From positions 1 through 40,833 of the forward strand of contig JAFXDR010000169.1 in assembly GCA_017521145.1 (NCBI GenBank): a stretch of 40,833 bases of DNA, in the 5' to 3' direction. Each line of letters opens with the position of its first letter. The first letter of the stretch is position 1. The notes under the pieces are model-generated. The model saw nothing but the letters and a program-made list of their open reading frames with translations. It was not told where the DNA came from and did not search any database. The position numbers and the translations under genes are program-made. Below are positions 24,669 to 32,327 of the stretch, piece after piece. This DNA comes from Akkermansia sp. (GTDB lineage Bacteria; Verrucomicrobiota; Verrucomicrobiia; Verrucomicrobiales; Akkermansiaceae).

Positions 24669-25670
24669 TCAGATAAACGTGCGGATAACGGCCTTATCGC
24701 GCAGGCGATCCACCCACTGGCGGTAGCGGCGCTCGCTCTTCTTGCGGCGCACGGCATCATCCACCTTCTGCTTGATTTCCGGCTTGCTCAGGGAAGGAGC
24801 AGCAGCCAGTTTCTTGCCGTGAACTTTCACAATGGTGAAACCGGCGGGGTCAAGGAGCGGCCCCACCAGCTGGCCGGGCTGGGCGGCAAACACCACATTG
24901 GCGAACTCCACAGCCAGTTCGTTGCGCTGCAGGGAGGGCCACCTGCCCCCCTCGCTGGCATAGGCATCGCGGGAGTGCTGGCGGGCAGCCTCATCAAACG
25001 CAATCTTACCCTTTTCCAAATCCTCGCGCAGGCGCATGGCAAACTTGTAGCGTTCCTCCGGGGTCATCATGGGGTCATCCGGGTCCACAGCGGGAATGAA
25101 AATCTTGCTGTAGGTGATGCGGTCTTTCAGAATATCGCGGTATTCAGAGCTGGTGTTCTTGTATTCCTCGGCAATTTCATCCGGGGTGGGGGGAATGCCG
25201 CGCTCATAGCGCATACCGCGCATGGCCGATACGGTGATTTCCTTGCGCACAGAATCGCGGTACTCGGTGTAATTCATGCCGCTCTTGCGCAGGTTTTCCA
25301 GGAATTCGCTGCGGTCGCCGTTGTACTGCACCAGGATGCGGCGGTTGATTTCCTCGTCCACCTGGTCTTCCTTGATGGAAAAGCCCTTGGTGGTGAAATC
25401 ACTCAGCACCAGCTCGCGCTCCACCAGGTCATTGAGCACGGCTTTCTTGGCCGCCACCAGCTCAGAATTGAAACGAGGGCCCTGGCGCGGGTAAAGCATC
25501 ATAAGCTCACGGAAATAGGGAGCCAGGCGGGCACGCACCTCACTGGAGGTAATGGGGCGGCCATTCACCGTGGCAGCAATGCGGTTCACCACAGCGGCAT
25601 CTGCACTCTGGGTCACCCCTGCGGCCAGCACAGTCAGCAAAAGGATAGCGAAACGGCTTACAAGTTTCAT
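24669..25670 (-). CDS. Periplasmic SurA-like peptidyl-prolyl isomerase
   Basis: 333 residues from ATG 25670, chosen because it starts a signal peptide (MKLVSRFAILLLTVLAAG, cleavage near ADA-AVV) and is 8 bases after a TATACT box; the frame runs 25 codons further up without sense. The N-terminal chaperone part (AATVNGRPITSSEVR, ALNDLVERELVL-type) resembles SurA/PrsA. The single parvulin domain (about 185-295) has YSKIFIPA, FDEAARQHSRDAYASEGGRWP and GQLVGPLLDPAGFTIVKV. It should help outer-membrane proteins fold, perhaps including the giant surface protein. Confidence 0.88.
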   Translation of the reverse strand: MKLVSRFAILLLTVLAAGVTQSADAAVVNRIAATVNGRPITSSEVRARLAPYFRELMMLYPRQGPRFNSELVAAKKAVLNDLVERELVLSDFTTKGFSIKEDQVDEEINRRILVQYNGDRSEFLENLRKSGMNYTEYRDSVRKEITVSAMRGMRYERGIPPTPDEIAEEYKNTSSEYRDILKDRITYSKIFIPAVDPDDPMMTPEERYKFAMRLREDLEKGKIAFDEAARQHSRDAYASEGGRWPSLQRNELAVEFANVVFAAQPGQLVGPLLDPAGFTIVKVHGKKLAAAPSLSKPEIKQKVDDAVRRKKSERRYRQWVDRLRDKAVIRTFI

Positions 25671-25678
25671 ATGCTGGG

Positions 25679-25707
25679 AGTATACTCCATGCTTCCGTAA
25701 GATGCAA
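25679..25707 (-). promoter_or_regulatory. SurA-like gene promoter
   Basis: Minus strand TTGCAT (25702-25707), 17 bp, TATACT (25679-25684), 8 bases to ATG 25670. Confidence 0.7.
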
Positions 25708-25738
25708 CATTCTTCTTTGTCACATACGGATTTTATGC

Positions 25739-25767
25739 TCGCCATAAAAAAGCGTGCATGGTAGAAT
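25739..25767 (+). promoter_or_regulatory. Aminotransferase promoter
   Basis: TCGCCA (25739-25744), 17 bp, TAGAAT (25762-25767), then about 34 bases to ATG 25802; one of the few genes here with a longer leader. Confidence 0.45.
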
Positions 25768-25801
25768 GCCAGAGTTAAACAATCTCACACCCACACCAGT
25801 T

Positions 25802-26893
25802 ATGGCAATCAAACTGTTCATTCCCGGTCCCACTGTAGTATCCGAAGACATTCTCAAGGAAATGTGCCTGCCGATGATCGGGCACCGCTCCAAGAAAGCC
25901 TCCGAAATCCAGAAGCGCATCTCTGACAACATGCAGAAAGTGCTCTTCACCGAAAACCGCATCCTGCTTTCCACCTCCTCCGGCTCCGGCCTCATGGAAG
26001 GCGCCATCCGCTCCTGCACCGCCAAGCGCGCCGCCGTGTTCTCCATCGGTGCTTTCGGCGACAAGTGGTTCAAGATGGCCAAGACCAACGGTATCCCGGC
26101 TGATAAGTTTGACAGTGTGATGGGCGAACCCACCACCGCCGAAATGGTGGATGCCGCACTCTCCACCGGCAAGTACGACGTGCTCACCGTCACCCACAAC
26201 GAAACCTCCTCCGGCATCCAGAACCCGGTGGAAGAAATCGCTGAGGTCATGAAGAAGTACCCGGATGTGGTGTGGTGCGTGGATGCCGTCTCCTCCGCTG
26301 CCGGCTCGAAGATTGAGACCGACAAGCTGGGTATCGACGTGCTCATCACCTCCACCCAGAAGGCCCTTGCCCTGCCCCCCGGCCTGGCTATCTGCGCCAT
26401 GAGTAAGAAGGCCTACGACCGCACCGCCGAGGTGGAAAACCGCGGTCTCTACTTCGACCTGCGCACCCTCTGGGACTTCATCGACAAGAAGAACTACCAG
26501 TACACCTCCACCCCCTGCCTCTCCCTCATGTATGCGCTCGACAAGCAGCTCCAGCACATCGTGAACGAAGAAGGCATCGAGAACCGCTTTGCCCGCCACG
26601 AGGAACTGGCCGCCTACACCCGCGCCTGGGCCGATGAGCACTTCGCCGTGTACCCCAACCGCAAGTACCTCTCCAAGACCCTCACCGTGATTGACTCCCG
26701 CCCCAAGGGCAGCGATGAGATGATTTCCATCCCCGAGCTCAACGCTTTCCTCGCCCCCCGCAATCTGCAGCTGGGCAATGGCTACGGCGGTCTGAAGGAC
26801 AAGACTTTCCGCATTGCCCACATGGGCGAGCTCCAGATGGATGACATGAAGGAAATCACCTCCGCTGTAGAGGATTTCCTCAAGTCCAAGTAA
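25802..26893 (+). CDS. Class V aminotransferase (alanine-glyoxylate/serine-pyruvate type)
   Basis: 363 residues from ATG 25802, which starts the family N-terminus KLFIPGPTVVSE; the frame's earlier ATG lacks similarity. The PLP lysine is Lys187 in TSTQKALALPPGLAI, with the PLP-ring aspartate in WCVDAVSSAAG and the glycine-rich STSSGSGLMEGAI upstream. Such enzymes transaminate alanine or serine with glyoxylate or pyruvate; some verrucomicrobial relatives might replace SerC. Codon use is strongly C-ending, as in a highly expressed core gene. Confidence 0.85.
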   Translation: MAIKLFIPGPTVVSEDILKEMCLPMIGHRSKKASEIQKRISDNMQKVLFTENRILLSTSSGSGLMEGAIRSCTAKRAAVFSIGAFGDKWFKMAKTNGIPADKFDSVMGEPTTAEMVDAALSTGKYDVLTVTHNETSSGIQNPVEEIAEVMKKYPDVVWCVDAVSSAAGSKIETDKLGIDVLITSTQKALALPPGLAICAMSKKAYDRTAEVENRGLYFDLRTLWDFIDKKNYQYTSTPCLSLMYALDKQLQHIVNEEGIENRFARHEELAAYTRAWADEHFAVYPNRKYLSKTLTVIDSRPKGSDEMISIPELNAFLAPRNLQLGNGYGGLKDKTFRIAHMGELQMDDMKEITSAVEDFLKSK

Positions 26894-26918
26894 AGCCACC
26901 TCTTTCACCACACAACCC

Positions 26919-26950
26919 CGGGCAGGAGGTGCACTTGCACCCCCTGCCCG
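26919..26950 (+). terminator. Terminator of the aminotransferase gene
   Basis: CGGGCAGG-A-GGTGCA, loop CT, TGCACC-C-CCTGCCCG: a 14-bp stem with one A/C mismatch, followed by TTTCCTT. Confidence 0.7.
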
Positions 26951-26968
26951 TTTCCTTGGAATAACAAT

Positions 26969-27394
26969 ATGAAAAACCCGCAATTTATCCTGAACTACGA
27001 CGTCATGTACTACGACACCGACTGCGGCGGCGTGGTGCACAACCTGGCCTACCTGCGCTGGGTCGAGGAATGCCGCACCAAGATGGCCCCGGATATCGGC
27101 ATCGACTTCATCGGGCTCATCCGCGAAAACCGCCACCTGGTGCTGGTAAGCCACGAGGTGCACTACAAGCGCCCCGCGTTCATGGGAGATAAGATTGAAA
27201 TCCACGCCTGGGTGGAAAAGGTGGAAAAATCGCGTTTCTGGTGCGTCTTTGAAATCCGCCGCGATGGCGGGCAGCAGGTCTGCGTGACCGTACGCCAGTG
27301 TCTGGCTCTGGTGCAGATGCCCCAGGGGCGGCCCCAGCGCATCCCCGAAGCCTGGTACAACAGCGCCGCCCCAGCCGAAGACCTTGCAGATTAA
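26969..27394 (+). CDS. Hotdog-fold acyl-CoA thioesterase (YbgC/FadM type)
   Basis: 141 residues. MYYDTDCGGVVHNLAYLRWVEECR is the 4-hydroxybenzoyl-CoA thioesterase motif with catalytic Asp18; VSHEVHYKRPAFMGDKIEI is the second family block. The N-terminus and length are typical. It hydrolyses acyl-CoA or acyl-ACP in the cytoplasm. No Tol-Pal genes, the usual YbgC neighbours, are nearby. A Y-family polymerase gene follows after 51 bases with no clear promoter, so they may be co-transcribed. Confidence 0.88.
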   Translation: MKNPQFILNYDVMYYDTDCGGVVHNLAYLRWVEECRTKMAPDIGIDFIGLIRENRHLVLVSHEVHYKRPAFMGDKIEIHAWVEKVEKSRFWCVFEIRRDGGQQVCVTVRQCLALVQMPQGRPQRIPEAWYNSAAPAEDLAD

Positions 27395-27445
27395 TGCCTG
27401 GTCCCGCCTTTACCCCGACTACCCTGCCCCCCTGGCTGTACCGGC

Positions 27446-28954
27446 ATGCCGCCCAGCTCCTACATTGCCATTGACCTCAAATCGTTCTATGCCTCCGTGG
27501 AGTGCATCGAGCGCGGACTCGACCCGCTCAATACCAACCTGGTGGTGGCAGATGAATCGCGCACAGACAAGACCATCTGCCTGGCGGTGACCCCGGCTCT
27601 CAAGAGCTACGGCGTGCCCGGGCGGCCCCGCTTGTTCGAGGTGCGCCAGAAAGTGCGGGAGGTGAATGCCACCCGCCAGTACTCCGCACGCGGGCGCAGG
27701 CTCACCGGAGCCTCGCACATCCACTCCGAGCTGCTGAGCAACCCGGCACTGGCGCTGGACTTCCTCATCGCGCCACCGCGCATGGCACACTACATGGAAT
27801 ACAGCACCCGCATCTACCAGGTCTATACCAGATACGTCTCGCCCGAGCACATCGTGGTGTATTCCATCGATGAAGTATTCATGGATGCCACCCCCTACCT
27901 GACCACCTACGGGTGCAGCGCCCACGAGCTCGCCCGCCGTATCATCCAGGATGTACTGCGCACCACCGGTATCACCGCCACGGCGGGTATCGGCACCAAC
28001 CTGTACCTGGCCAAAGTGGCCATGGATATTGTGGCCAAGCACATCCCGGCAGATGCCGATGGCGTGCGCATTGCCGAGCTGGATGAAATGAGCTATCGCC
28101 GCCAGCTCTGGTGCCACCGTCCGCTCACCGATTTCTGGCGCGTGGGCCGGGGATATACGCGAAAGCTGGAGCAGCACGGACTCTACACCATGGGCGATAT
28201 CGCCCGCCGCTCCCTGCAGAATGAAGAAACGCTCTACCGGCTCTTCGGCAAGAATGCAGAGCTGCTCATCGACCATGCCTGGGGCTGGGAACCCTGCACC
28301 ATGGCCGATATCAAGCACTACCACCCGGAAAACCACAGTCTGGGCTCCGGCCAGGTGCTGCACGAGCCCTATCCCCCGGAAAAAGCCCGCCTGGTACTTC
28401 GCGAAATGGCCGATCTCCTCGCACTGGAACTCGTGGAAAAAGGCCTCGTGACCGATCAGATTGTCATCACGGTGGGCTATGATATCGAAAATCTCACCGA
28501 CCCGGTGCGCCGCCGCCAATACCGCGGCCCCACCACCACCGATGCCTACGGGCGTGAAGTCCCGGCGCATTCGCACGGCTCGCAGAACCTCGGGCGCTTC
28601 ACCTCCTCCACCCGCCTCATCCTGCAAGCCGTGGGGGCGCTGTCTGAAAAACTGGTGAATGATAACCTGCTGGTGCGCCGCCTGAATGTAGTGGCCAACC
28701 ACGTGGTGCCGGAAACCGAAGCACCCCGGCCACACGAAGGGGACGGACAGCTCGACCTCTTCACCGATTACGAAGCCGAGCAGGCACGGCAGGAGGAAGA
28801 AGCCGCCCGGCTTGCCAGGGAACGCAAGATGCAGCAGGCCCTGCTGCGCATCCGCGGCAAGTTCGGCAAGAATGCCATCCTCCGCGGCATGAACCTGGAA
28901 GAGGGAGCCACCGCTCGCGACCGCAACTCACAGATTGGAGGGCATAAAGCATGA
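27446..28954 (+). CDS. Y-family DNA polymerase (UmuC/UvrX type)
   Basis: 502 residues of a translesion polymerase. The catalytic acids are in IAIDLKSFYASVE (Asp10) and YSIDEVFMD (Asp142, Glu143), and GIGTNLYLAKVAMDIVAKH is the conserved helix of the palm. A little-finger domain follows. QLDLF (435-439) is a beta-clamp-binding motif. The long C-terminal helix is rich in Glu, Arg and Ala. The stop overlaps the start of a YolD-like gene (ATGA at 28951). This pairing is characteristic of Firmicutes UvrX-YolD loci and suggests transfer from them. No LexA box was recognised. Confidence 0.9.
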   Translation: MPPSSYIAIDLKSFYASVECIERGLDPLNTNLVVADESRTDKTICLAVTPALKSYGVPGRPRLFEVRQKVREVNATRQYSARGRRLTGASHIHSELLSNPALALDFLIAPPRMAHYMEYSTRIYQVYTRYVSPEHIVVYSIDEVFMDATPYLTTYGCSAHELARRIIQDVLRTTGITATAGIGTNLYLAKVAMDIVAKHIPADADGVRIAELDEMSYRRQLWCHRPLTDFWRVGRGYTRKLEQHGLYTMGDIARRSLQNEETLYRLFGKNAELLIDHAWGWEPCTMADIKHYHPENHSLGSGQVLHEPYPPEKARLVLREMADLLALELVEKGLVTDQIVITVGYDIENLTDPVRRRQYRGPTTTDAYGREVPAHSHGSQNLGRFTSSTRLILQAVGALSEKLVNDNLLVRRLNVVANHVVPETEAPRPHEGDGQLDLFTDYEAEQARQEEEAARLARERKMQQALLRIRGKFGKNAILRGMNLEEGATARDRNSQIGGHKA

Positions 28955-29361
28955 ACCGCAAAGCAGAAGAACGATACGCAGATATCATCGGCCTGCCGCA
29001 CCATGTCTCCACCCGCCACCCGCAGATGAGCATGGCCGACCGCGCAGCGCAGTTCTCGCCCTTTGCCGCGCTCACCGGGCACGATGCCGCCATTGCCGAA
29101 ACCGCCCGCATCACCGATGAGCGGCCCCTGCTCGATGAATCCACCAAATGGGCCATCAGCGATCTTCTGCAACAAGCCGCCGCCACTCCTGATATACAGC
29201 TCCATATCACCTACTTCATCCCTGATCCCCGCAAATCCGGCGGTTCCTATGCCGAAACCTGCGGCTCCATCAAGCGGCTGGAACCCACCGGGCGTCTCAT
29301 TCACCTGAGCGATGGCTCCCGCATCCCGATTGACGATGTGGTGGAAGTGGTGAGGGTGTAA
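28951..29361 (+). CDS. YolD-like protein
   Basis: 136 residues. MSMADRAAQFSPFAALTGHDAAIAE is the signature of YolD-like proteins encoded with Y-family polymerases, and the C-terminal half (YFIPDPRKSGGSYAETCG, DGSRIPIDDVVEV) is a small beta domain also present in clostridial members. Translation is coupled to the polymerase through ATGA. YolD proteins are thought to be accessory factors or regulators of the polymerase, perhaps UmuD-like; no protease site is seen. Its stop codon abuts that of the ATPase gene on the other strand. Confidence 0.85.
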   Translation: MNRKAEERYADIIGLPHHVSTRHPQMSMADRAAQFSPFAALTGHDAAIAETARITDERPLLDESTKWAISDLLQQAAATPDIQLHITYFIPDPRKSGGSYAETCGSIKRLEPTGRLIHLSDGSRIPIDDVVEVVRV

Positions 29362-30675
29362 TCAGCAATCCCTCAGCATCTTCTCTGCCCCGGAAACCAG
29401 GTAGAGGGGAATATTCCATAGCCCGGAATTATATTCCAGCGGAGCCAATGATGAACGGAGGGAGACCGTTGGTTCATAACGGGCACGATAAGAAGCCAGA
29501 CTGCGGGCTCGCAAGTTCACACCAGCCTTAACTTCTATTGGAATAACCTCATTCCCGGCCTGAGCCACAAAGTCGACCTCTGCCATTCCATTTTCCGGTT
29601 CCCAATAGGCAAGTTTCCAATCAGTGGAACTCAGCAGCTCCTGCAAGACAAACTGTTCCGTAAGAGCCCCCTTGAATTCCTCAAAAATGGCATTATTTTC
29701 TACCATACTGCGGCTATCCAATCTCGCCATAGCCCCAAGCAATCCACAGTCAATCCCGTAAAGTTTGAACGCATTGGGAGACTCATACGCAGCAAGGGGC
29801 ACGCCTGGTTTGGATATGCGACGTACCCGGTGCAACAATCCACACAGAATCAGCCATTCCACCGCCATCTCATACTCGCGGGCCCGGGCTCCCTCGCCCA
29901 GGTACTTATAAACAAATTTCCGGTTCTCCCGAGCCAGCTGGATGGGAACCGAATTCCATACTGCATGAATCCGGGGCACATCCCGCGGTGCTGTGTACTT
30001 CGAAAAATCATTCTCATAGCCTTGGATAATCTGGAGCTGAACCCTCCTCACTTCCGAAAAGTCCCGGCTTCGTGCATAAATGGATACCACTTCGGGCATA
30101 CCGCCCACATACAGGTATTCCTTGAGTCGGTTCACCAGTTTCCCGTGAATGACTCTCAACAGCTTCTCATTGGCGCTTTCCAAAATTTCGACCAGATTCC
30201 CCTCTCCAAGCGCTGCTAGAAATTCCCGAAAATTCAGCGGGTGTAAATGCAGAAAATCCACCTGCCCAACAGGAAACGACATCTGTCGCTGCCGCACCGC
30301 TACCCCCAGCAGACTACCAGCAGCCATAATGTGATATTGCGGCGCATTTTCCCGAAGAAACTTCAACGCATTGAGCGCTCTCTCACATTCCTGGATTTCA
30401 TCCAATACCACCAGCGTATTTCCCGGCTCCACCGGCACGCCTGTCATTAGAGAAATAGCCTGCATCACCCCCTCCACATCGTACCCCCCCTCAAAAATGG
30501 ATGCAGCATGTGGCGTATCCACGAAACTCAGATACGCCGTGTGCTGGTATTCACGCCGTCCGAACTCGCGCATAATCCAGGTTTTCCCAACCTGGCGGGC
30601 ACCTTGTATGACGAGAGGCTTGCGCCATTCGCTCTGCTTCCAATGCTTTAATACATCCAACACATTGCGTTCCAT
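29362..30675 (-). CDS. AAA ATPase with C-terminal DUF4143 nuclease-like domain
   Basis: 437 residues. Walker A is GARQVGKT (25-32), Walker B TLVVLDEIQECE, and MAAGSLLGVAV a sensor-like segment; the family hallmarks FLHLHPLNFREFL and YLYVGGMPEVV follow. The C-terminus, EVDFVAQAGNEVIPIEVKAG, is the DUF4143 segment resembling the E-(ExK) core of PD-D/ExK nucleases. Physiological role unknown. A strong Shine-Dalgarno (AAGGAGGT, 30683-30690) precedes ATG 30675, unlike most genes here. Three 32-bp repeats cover its promoter. G+C is lower than in neighbours (31/60 at 29701-29760). These signs point to recent acquisition. Confidence 0.9.
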   Translation of the reverse strand: MERNVLDVLKHWKQSEWRKPLVIQGARQVGKTWIMREFGRREYQHTAYLSFVDTPHAASIFEGGYDVEGVMQAISLMTGVPVEPGNTLVVLDEIQECERALNALKFLRENAPQYHIMAAGSLLGVAVRQRQMSFPVGQVDFLHLHPLNFREFLAALGEGNLVEILESANEKLLRVIHGKLVNRLKEYLYVGGMPEVVSIYARSRDFSEVRRVQLQIIQGYENDFSKYTAPRDVPRIHAVWNSVPIQLARENRKFVYKYLGEGARAREYEMAVEWLILCGLLHRVRRISKPGVPLAAYESPNAFKLYGIDCGLLGAMARLDSRSMVENNAIFEEFKGALTEQFVLQELLSSTDWKLAYWEPENGMAEVDFVAQAGNEVIPIEVKAGVNLRARSLASYRARYEPTVSLRSSLAPLEYNSGLWNIPLYLVSGAEKMLRDC

Positions 30676-30701
30676 ATCATTGACCTCCTTTTTCTGAAAA
30701 G

Positions 30702-30730
30702 AGAATAATCAATTTCTCACATTTCGGCAA
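30702..30730 (-). promoter_or_regulatory. Promoter of the DUF4143 ATPase gene
   Basis: Minus strand TTGCCG (30725-30730), 17 bp, TATTCT (30702-30707). The leader of about 20 bases contains AAGGAGGT. The -35 lies inside repeat unit 1, and unit 1 differs from units 2 and 3 exactly at the bases that make it TTGCCG rather than TTGCTA. Confidence 0.65.
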
Positions 30731-30803
30731 GATAAAAATGGCAATTTCTCACATTTTAGCAAGATAAAAATGGCAGTTTATCACATTTTAGCAAGATAAT
30801 ACC
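30710..30803. repeat. Three 32-bp tandem repeats upstream of the DUF4143 gene
   Basis: Units 30710-30741, 30742-30773 and 30774-30803 share the order CA(A/G)TTT(C/A)TCACATTT, then GCAAGATAA, then ATGG in the first two. Units 1 and 2 differ only in CG against TA; unit 3 ends two bases short. Period is 32 without spacers, so this is not CRISPR. The position over the -35 suggests binding sites for a regulator, possibly the ATPase itself. Confidence 0.85.
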
Positions 30804-30830
30804 AAGAGAAATCATTTCAGAACCCTATCA

Positions 30831-30897
30831 TCTGCCCCTTACGGGGCAGAGATAAGTTGCGCTCACGCGGAGATAAATTCGCGGGCGCTGCCCGCGA
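30831..30897. repeat. Hairpins joined by GAGATAA after the UDP-glucose pyrophosphorylase gene
   Basis: TCTGCCCC-TTAC-GGGGCAGA (30831-30850) and CGCGGGC-GCT-GCCCGCG (30880-30896) flank a weaker GCG-CTCA-CGC. The segments are separated by GATAA at 30851-30855 and 30872-30876, each preceded by GA or GG. This is the same design as the ATATCGT array at 199-292 with another linker. The hairpin nearest the stop (30905) probably also terminates the pyrophosphorylase transcript. Confidence 0.65.
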
Positions 30898-30904
30898 GCC
30901 GGGG

Positions 30905-32227
30905 TCAGATGCACACCTCACCGGAAAGGGGCTCGCCAGGGGCAAAGGTATGGGGCTGGGTGACCACCAGCTTGCTCACGTGCTTGAGGGAGGGCACGCC
31001 GAGTGCATCCAGCGATTCGACCAGCTTGTAGAGCTTGCCATCCAGCAGCACCACGGGGGCTACCCCGTTGCACTCGGGAGCCAGCTTCATGGCACCGGAG
31101 GCATCAATCTCCACCGCATCGGAACGCAGCAGGAGCAGATCCGAACAAGTCTTCACCGGGAAGAAACGGGAGCGCGGCACGCACACGGCACGGGCACCGG
31201 GGAAACACTGCAGCGCTGCCCCCATGGCGGTTTCCAGCTGGTAAACCTTCTGGGTGGAGGCATCACGCGGGTCCACGGTCTTGCTGTTGCAGATAACCGG
31301 CAAGGGCAACACGCCGCCATTGGCATCCAGCACGCTCCTGAGGGCATCCAGCCGGATCCAGAGGTTGTTGGTGTTGAAATAGCGGTGCTTCTCAATGTTC
31401 TGGAACTCCGGCACATCGGCCTCCGGGCACTGGGCCACCTCGCGCAGAACGGGCTGGCCATCGGCCTTGCGCGTAGCCAGGTGGCCGCCCTTCTTATCGG
31501 CCTCAGTGCGGCGGGTCACTTCCATCACGAAAGGAGCCCCGCTGCCGGCAAACCAGCGCAGGAAACGGGTATCGAGCTGAGCCCCCAGATTGTCAGAATT
31601 GGACACAAAGGCATACTTCACCCCGGCGGCCAGCAGCTTATCCAGCCAGCCACTGCCCACCAGCGCCGGATAAATATCACCATGACCCGGCGGGCACCAC
31701 TCCAACTCCGGATTAGCGGGGAACTCCACCGGCTCCAGGGAATCCGTCACCAGCTTCGGCACCCGGTTCTGCAGCATCTCCACCTGGGCGGCATCGGCAA
31801 AATCGGCATACTGCGCCAGGTGCGCCATGGTATCTGCGCTGGTGGAAAAAGAATTCATGAGCAGCAGGTTCACCGGGTATTGCGCCCGCTCGCGCAGGCT
31901 CTTCACCTGGCGTACAATCGTATCCAGGAACGTGACACCCGGCTTGATTTCGAGCAGGCTCTTGGCCTTCTGCAAGCCCATACCGGTACCCAGACCGCCA
32001 TTCAGCTTCACCAGCACCGTCCGGGCCAGCAGAGCGGCATCAGCTTCCGGGGTGGCTGCCACCAGTTCCTCCCAATCGGCCACATCGCGGGCGGGCTCAA
32101 TCTCGCTTTCCGGAATCATCATCGACTGCTCAGAAGTGAGCACATTCACACTGTGACGGAAAGCATCTATCGCTGCGCGGGAAAGCCCCACGCCCTGCAT
32201 CTTGCGTTCAATGGTATCAAAATTCAT
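30905..32227 (-). CDS. UTP-glucose-1-phosphate uridylyltransferase, eukaryote-like UDPGP family
   Basis: 440 residues. VLVKLNGGLGTGMGLQKAKSLL (from about 71) is the nucleotide-binding loop of the UGP2/UDPGP family, not of bacterial GalU; KYAFVSNSDNLGA, EWCPPGHGDIYPAL and FNTNNLWIRLDAL are further family blocks. It makes UDP-glucose, a donor for surface glycans, which links it to the glycosyltransferases at 22.4-24.0 kb. ATG 32227 fits the family. Some family members use UDP-N-acetylhexosamines; the NSDN motif and length favour glucose. Confidence 0.9.
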   Translation of the reverse strand: MNFDTIERKMQGVGLSRAAIDAFRHSVNVLTSEQSMMIPESEIEPARDVADWEELVAATPEADAALLARTVLVKLNGGLGTGMGLQKAKSLLEIKPGVTFLDTIVRQVKSLRERAQYPVNLLLMNSFSTSADTMAHLAQYADFADAAQVEMLQNRVPKLVTDSLEPVEFPANPELEWCPPGHGDIYPALVGSGWLDKLLAAGVKYAFVSNSDNLGAQLDTRFLRWFAGSGAPFVMEVTRRTEADKKGGHLATRKADGQPVLREVAQCPEADVPEFQNIEKHRYFNTNNLWIRLDALRSVLDANGGVLPLPVICNSKTVDPRDASTQKVYQLETAMGAALQCFPGARAVCVPRSRFFPVKTCSDLLLLRSDAVEIDASGAMKLAPECNGVAPVVLLDGKLYKLVESLDALGVPSLKHVSKLVVTQPHTFAPGEPLSGEVCI

Positions 32228-32238
32228 ACGCTGACGGC

Positions 32239-32267
32239 AGTATACTCCCCTGCCCGGCCGCTTTCAA
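32239..32267 (-). promoter_or_regulatory. UDP-glucose pyrophosphorylase promoter
   Basis: Minus strand TTGAAA (32262-32267), 17 bp, TATACT (32239-32244), 11 bases to ATG 32227, giving a leader of about 5 bases. Confidence 0.7.
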
Positions 32268-32291
32268 TACCAAATTCTGCAAAAAGCAGGC

Positions 32292-32320
32292 TTGCCAGCA
32301 GGTTTCACCTCTGCTAGCAT
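32292..32320 (+). promoter_or_regulatory. Ankyrin lipoprotein promoter
   Basis: TTGCCA (32292-32297), 17 bp, TAGCAT (32315-32320), 7 bases to GTG 32328. It lies where a longer reading frame would begin (TTG 32292), which argues for the GTG. Confidence 0.65.
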
Positions 32321-32327
32321 AAGGGGC

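Noticed and set aside
25775-27205. 476-codon open frame on the minus strand
   Set aside because: Antisense of the aminotransferase and thioesterase genes, both with intact catalytic motifs; an artefact of C-ending codons.
30710-30803. Short CRISPR-like array
   Set aside because: The three 32-bp units are directly adjacent with no unique spacers and no cas genes nearby; they overlap a promoter.
30857-32317. 486-codon open frame on the plus strand
   Set aside because: Antisense of the UDP-glucose pyrophosphorylase gene; no recognisable domain.
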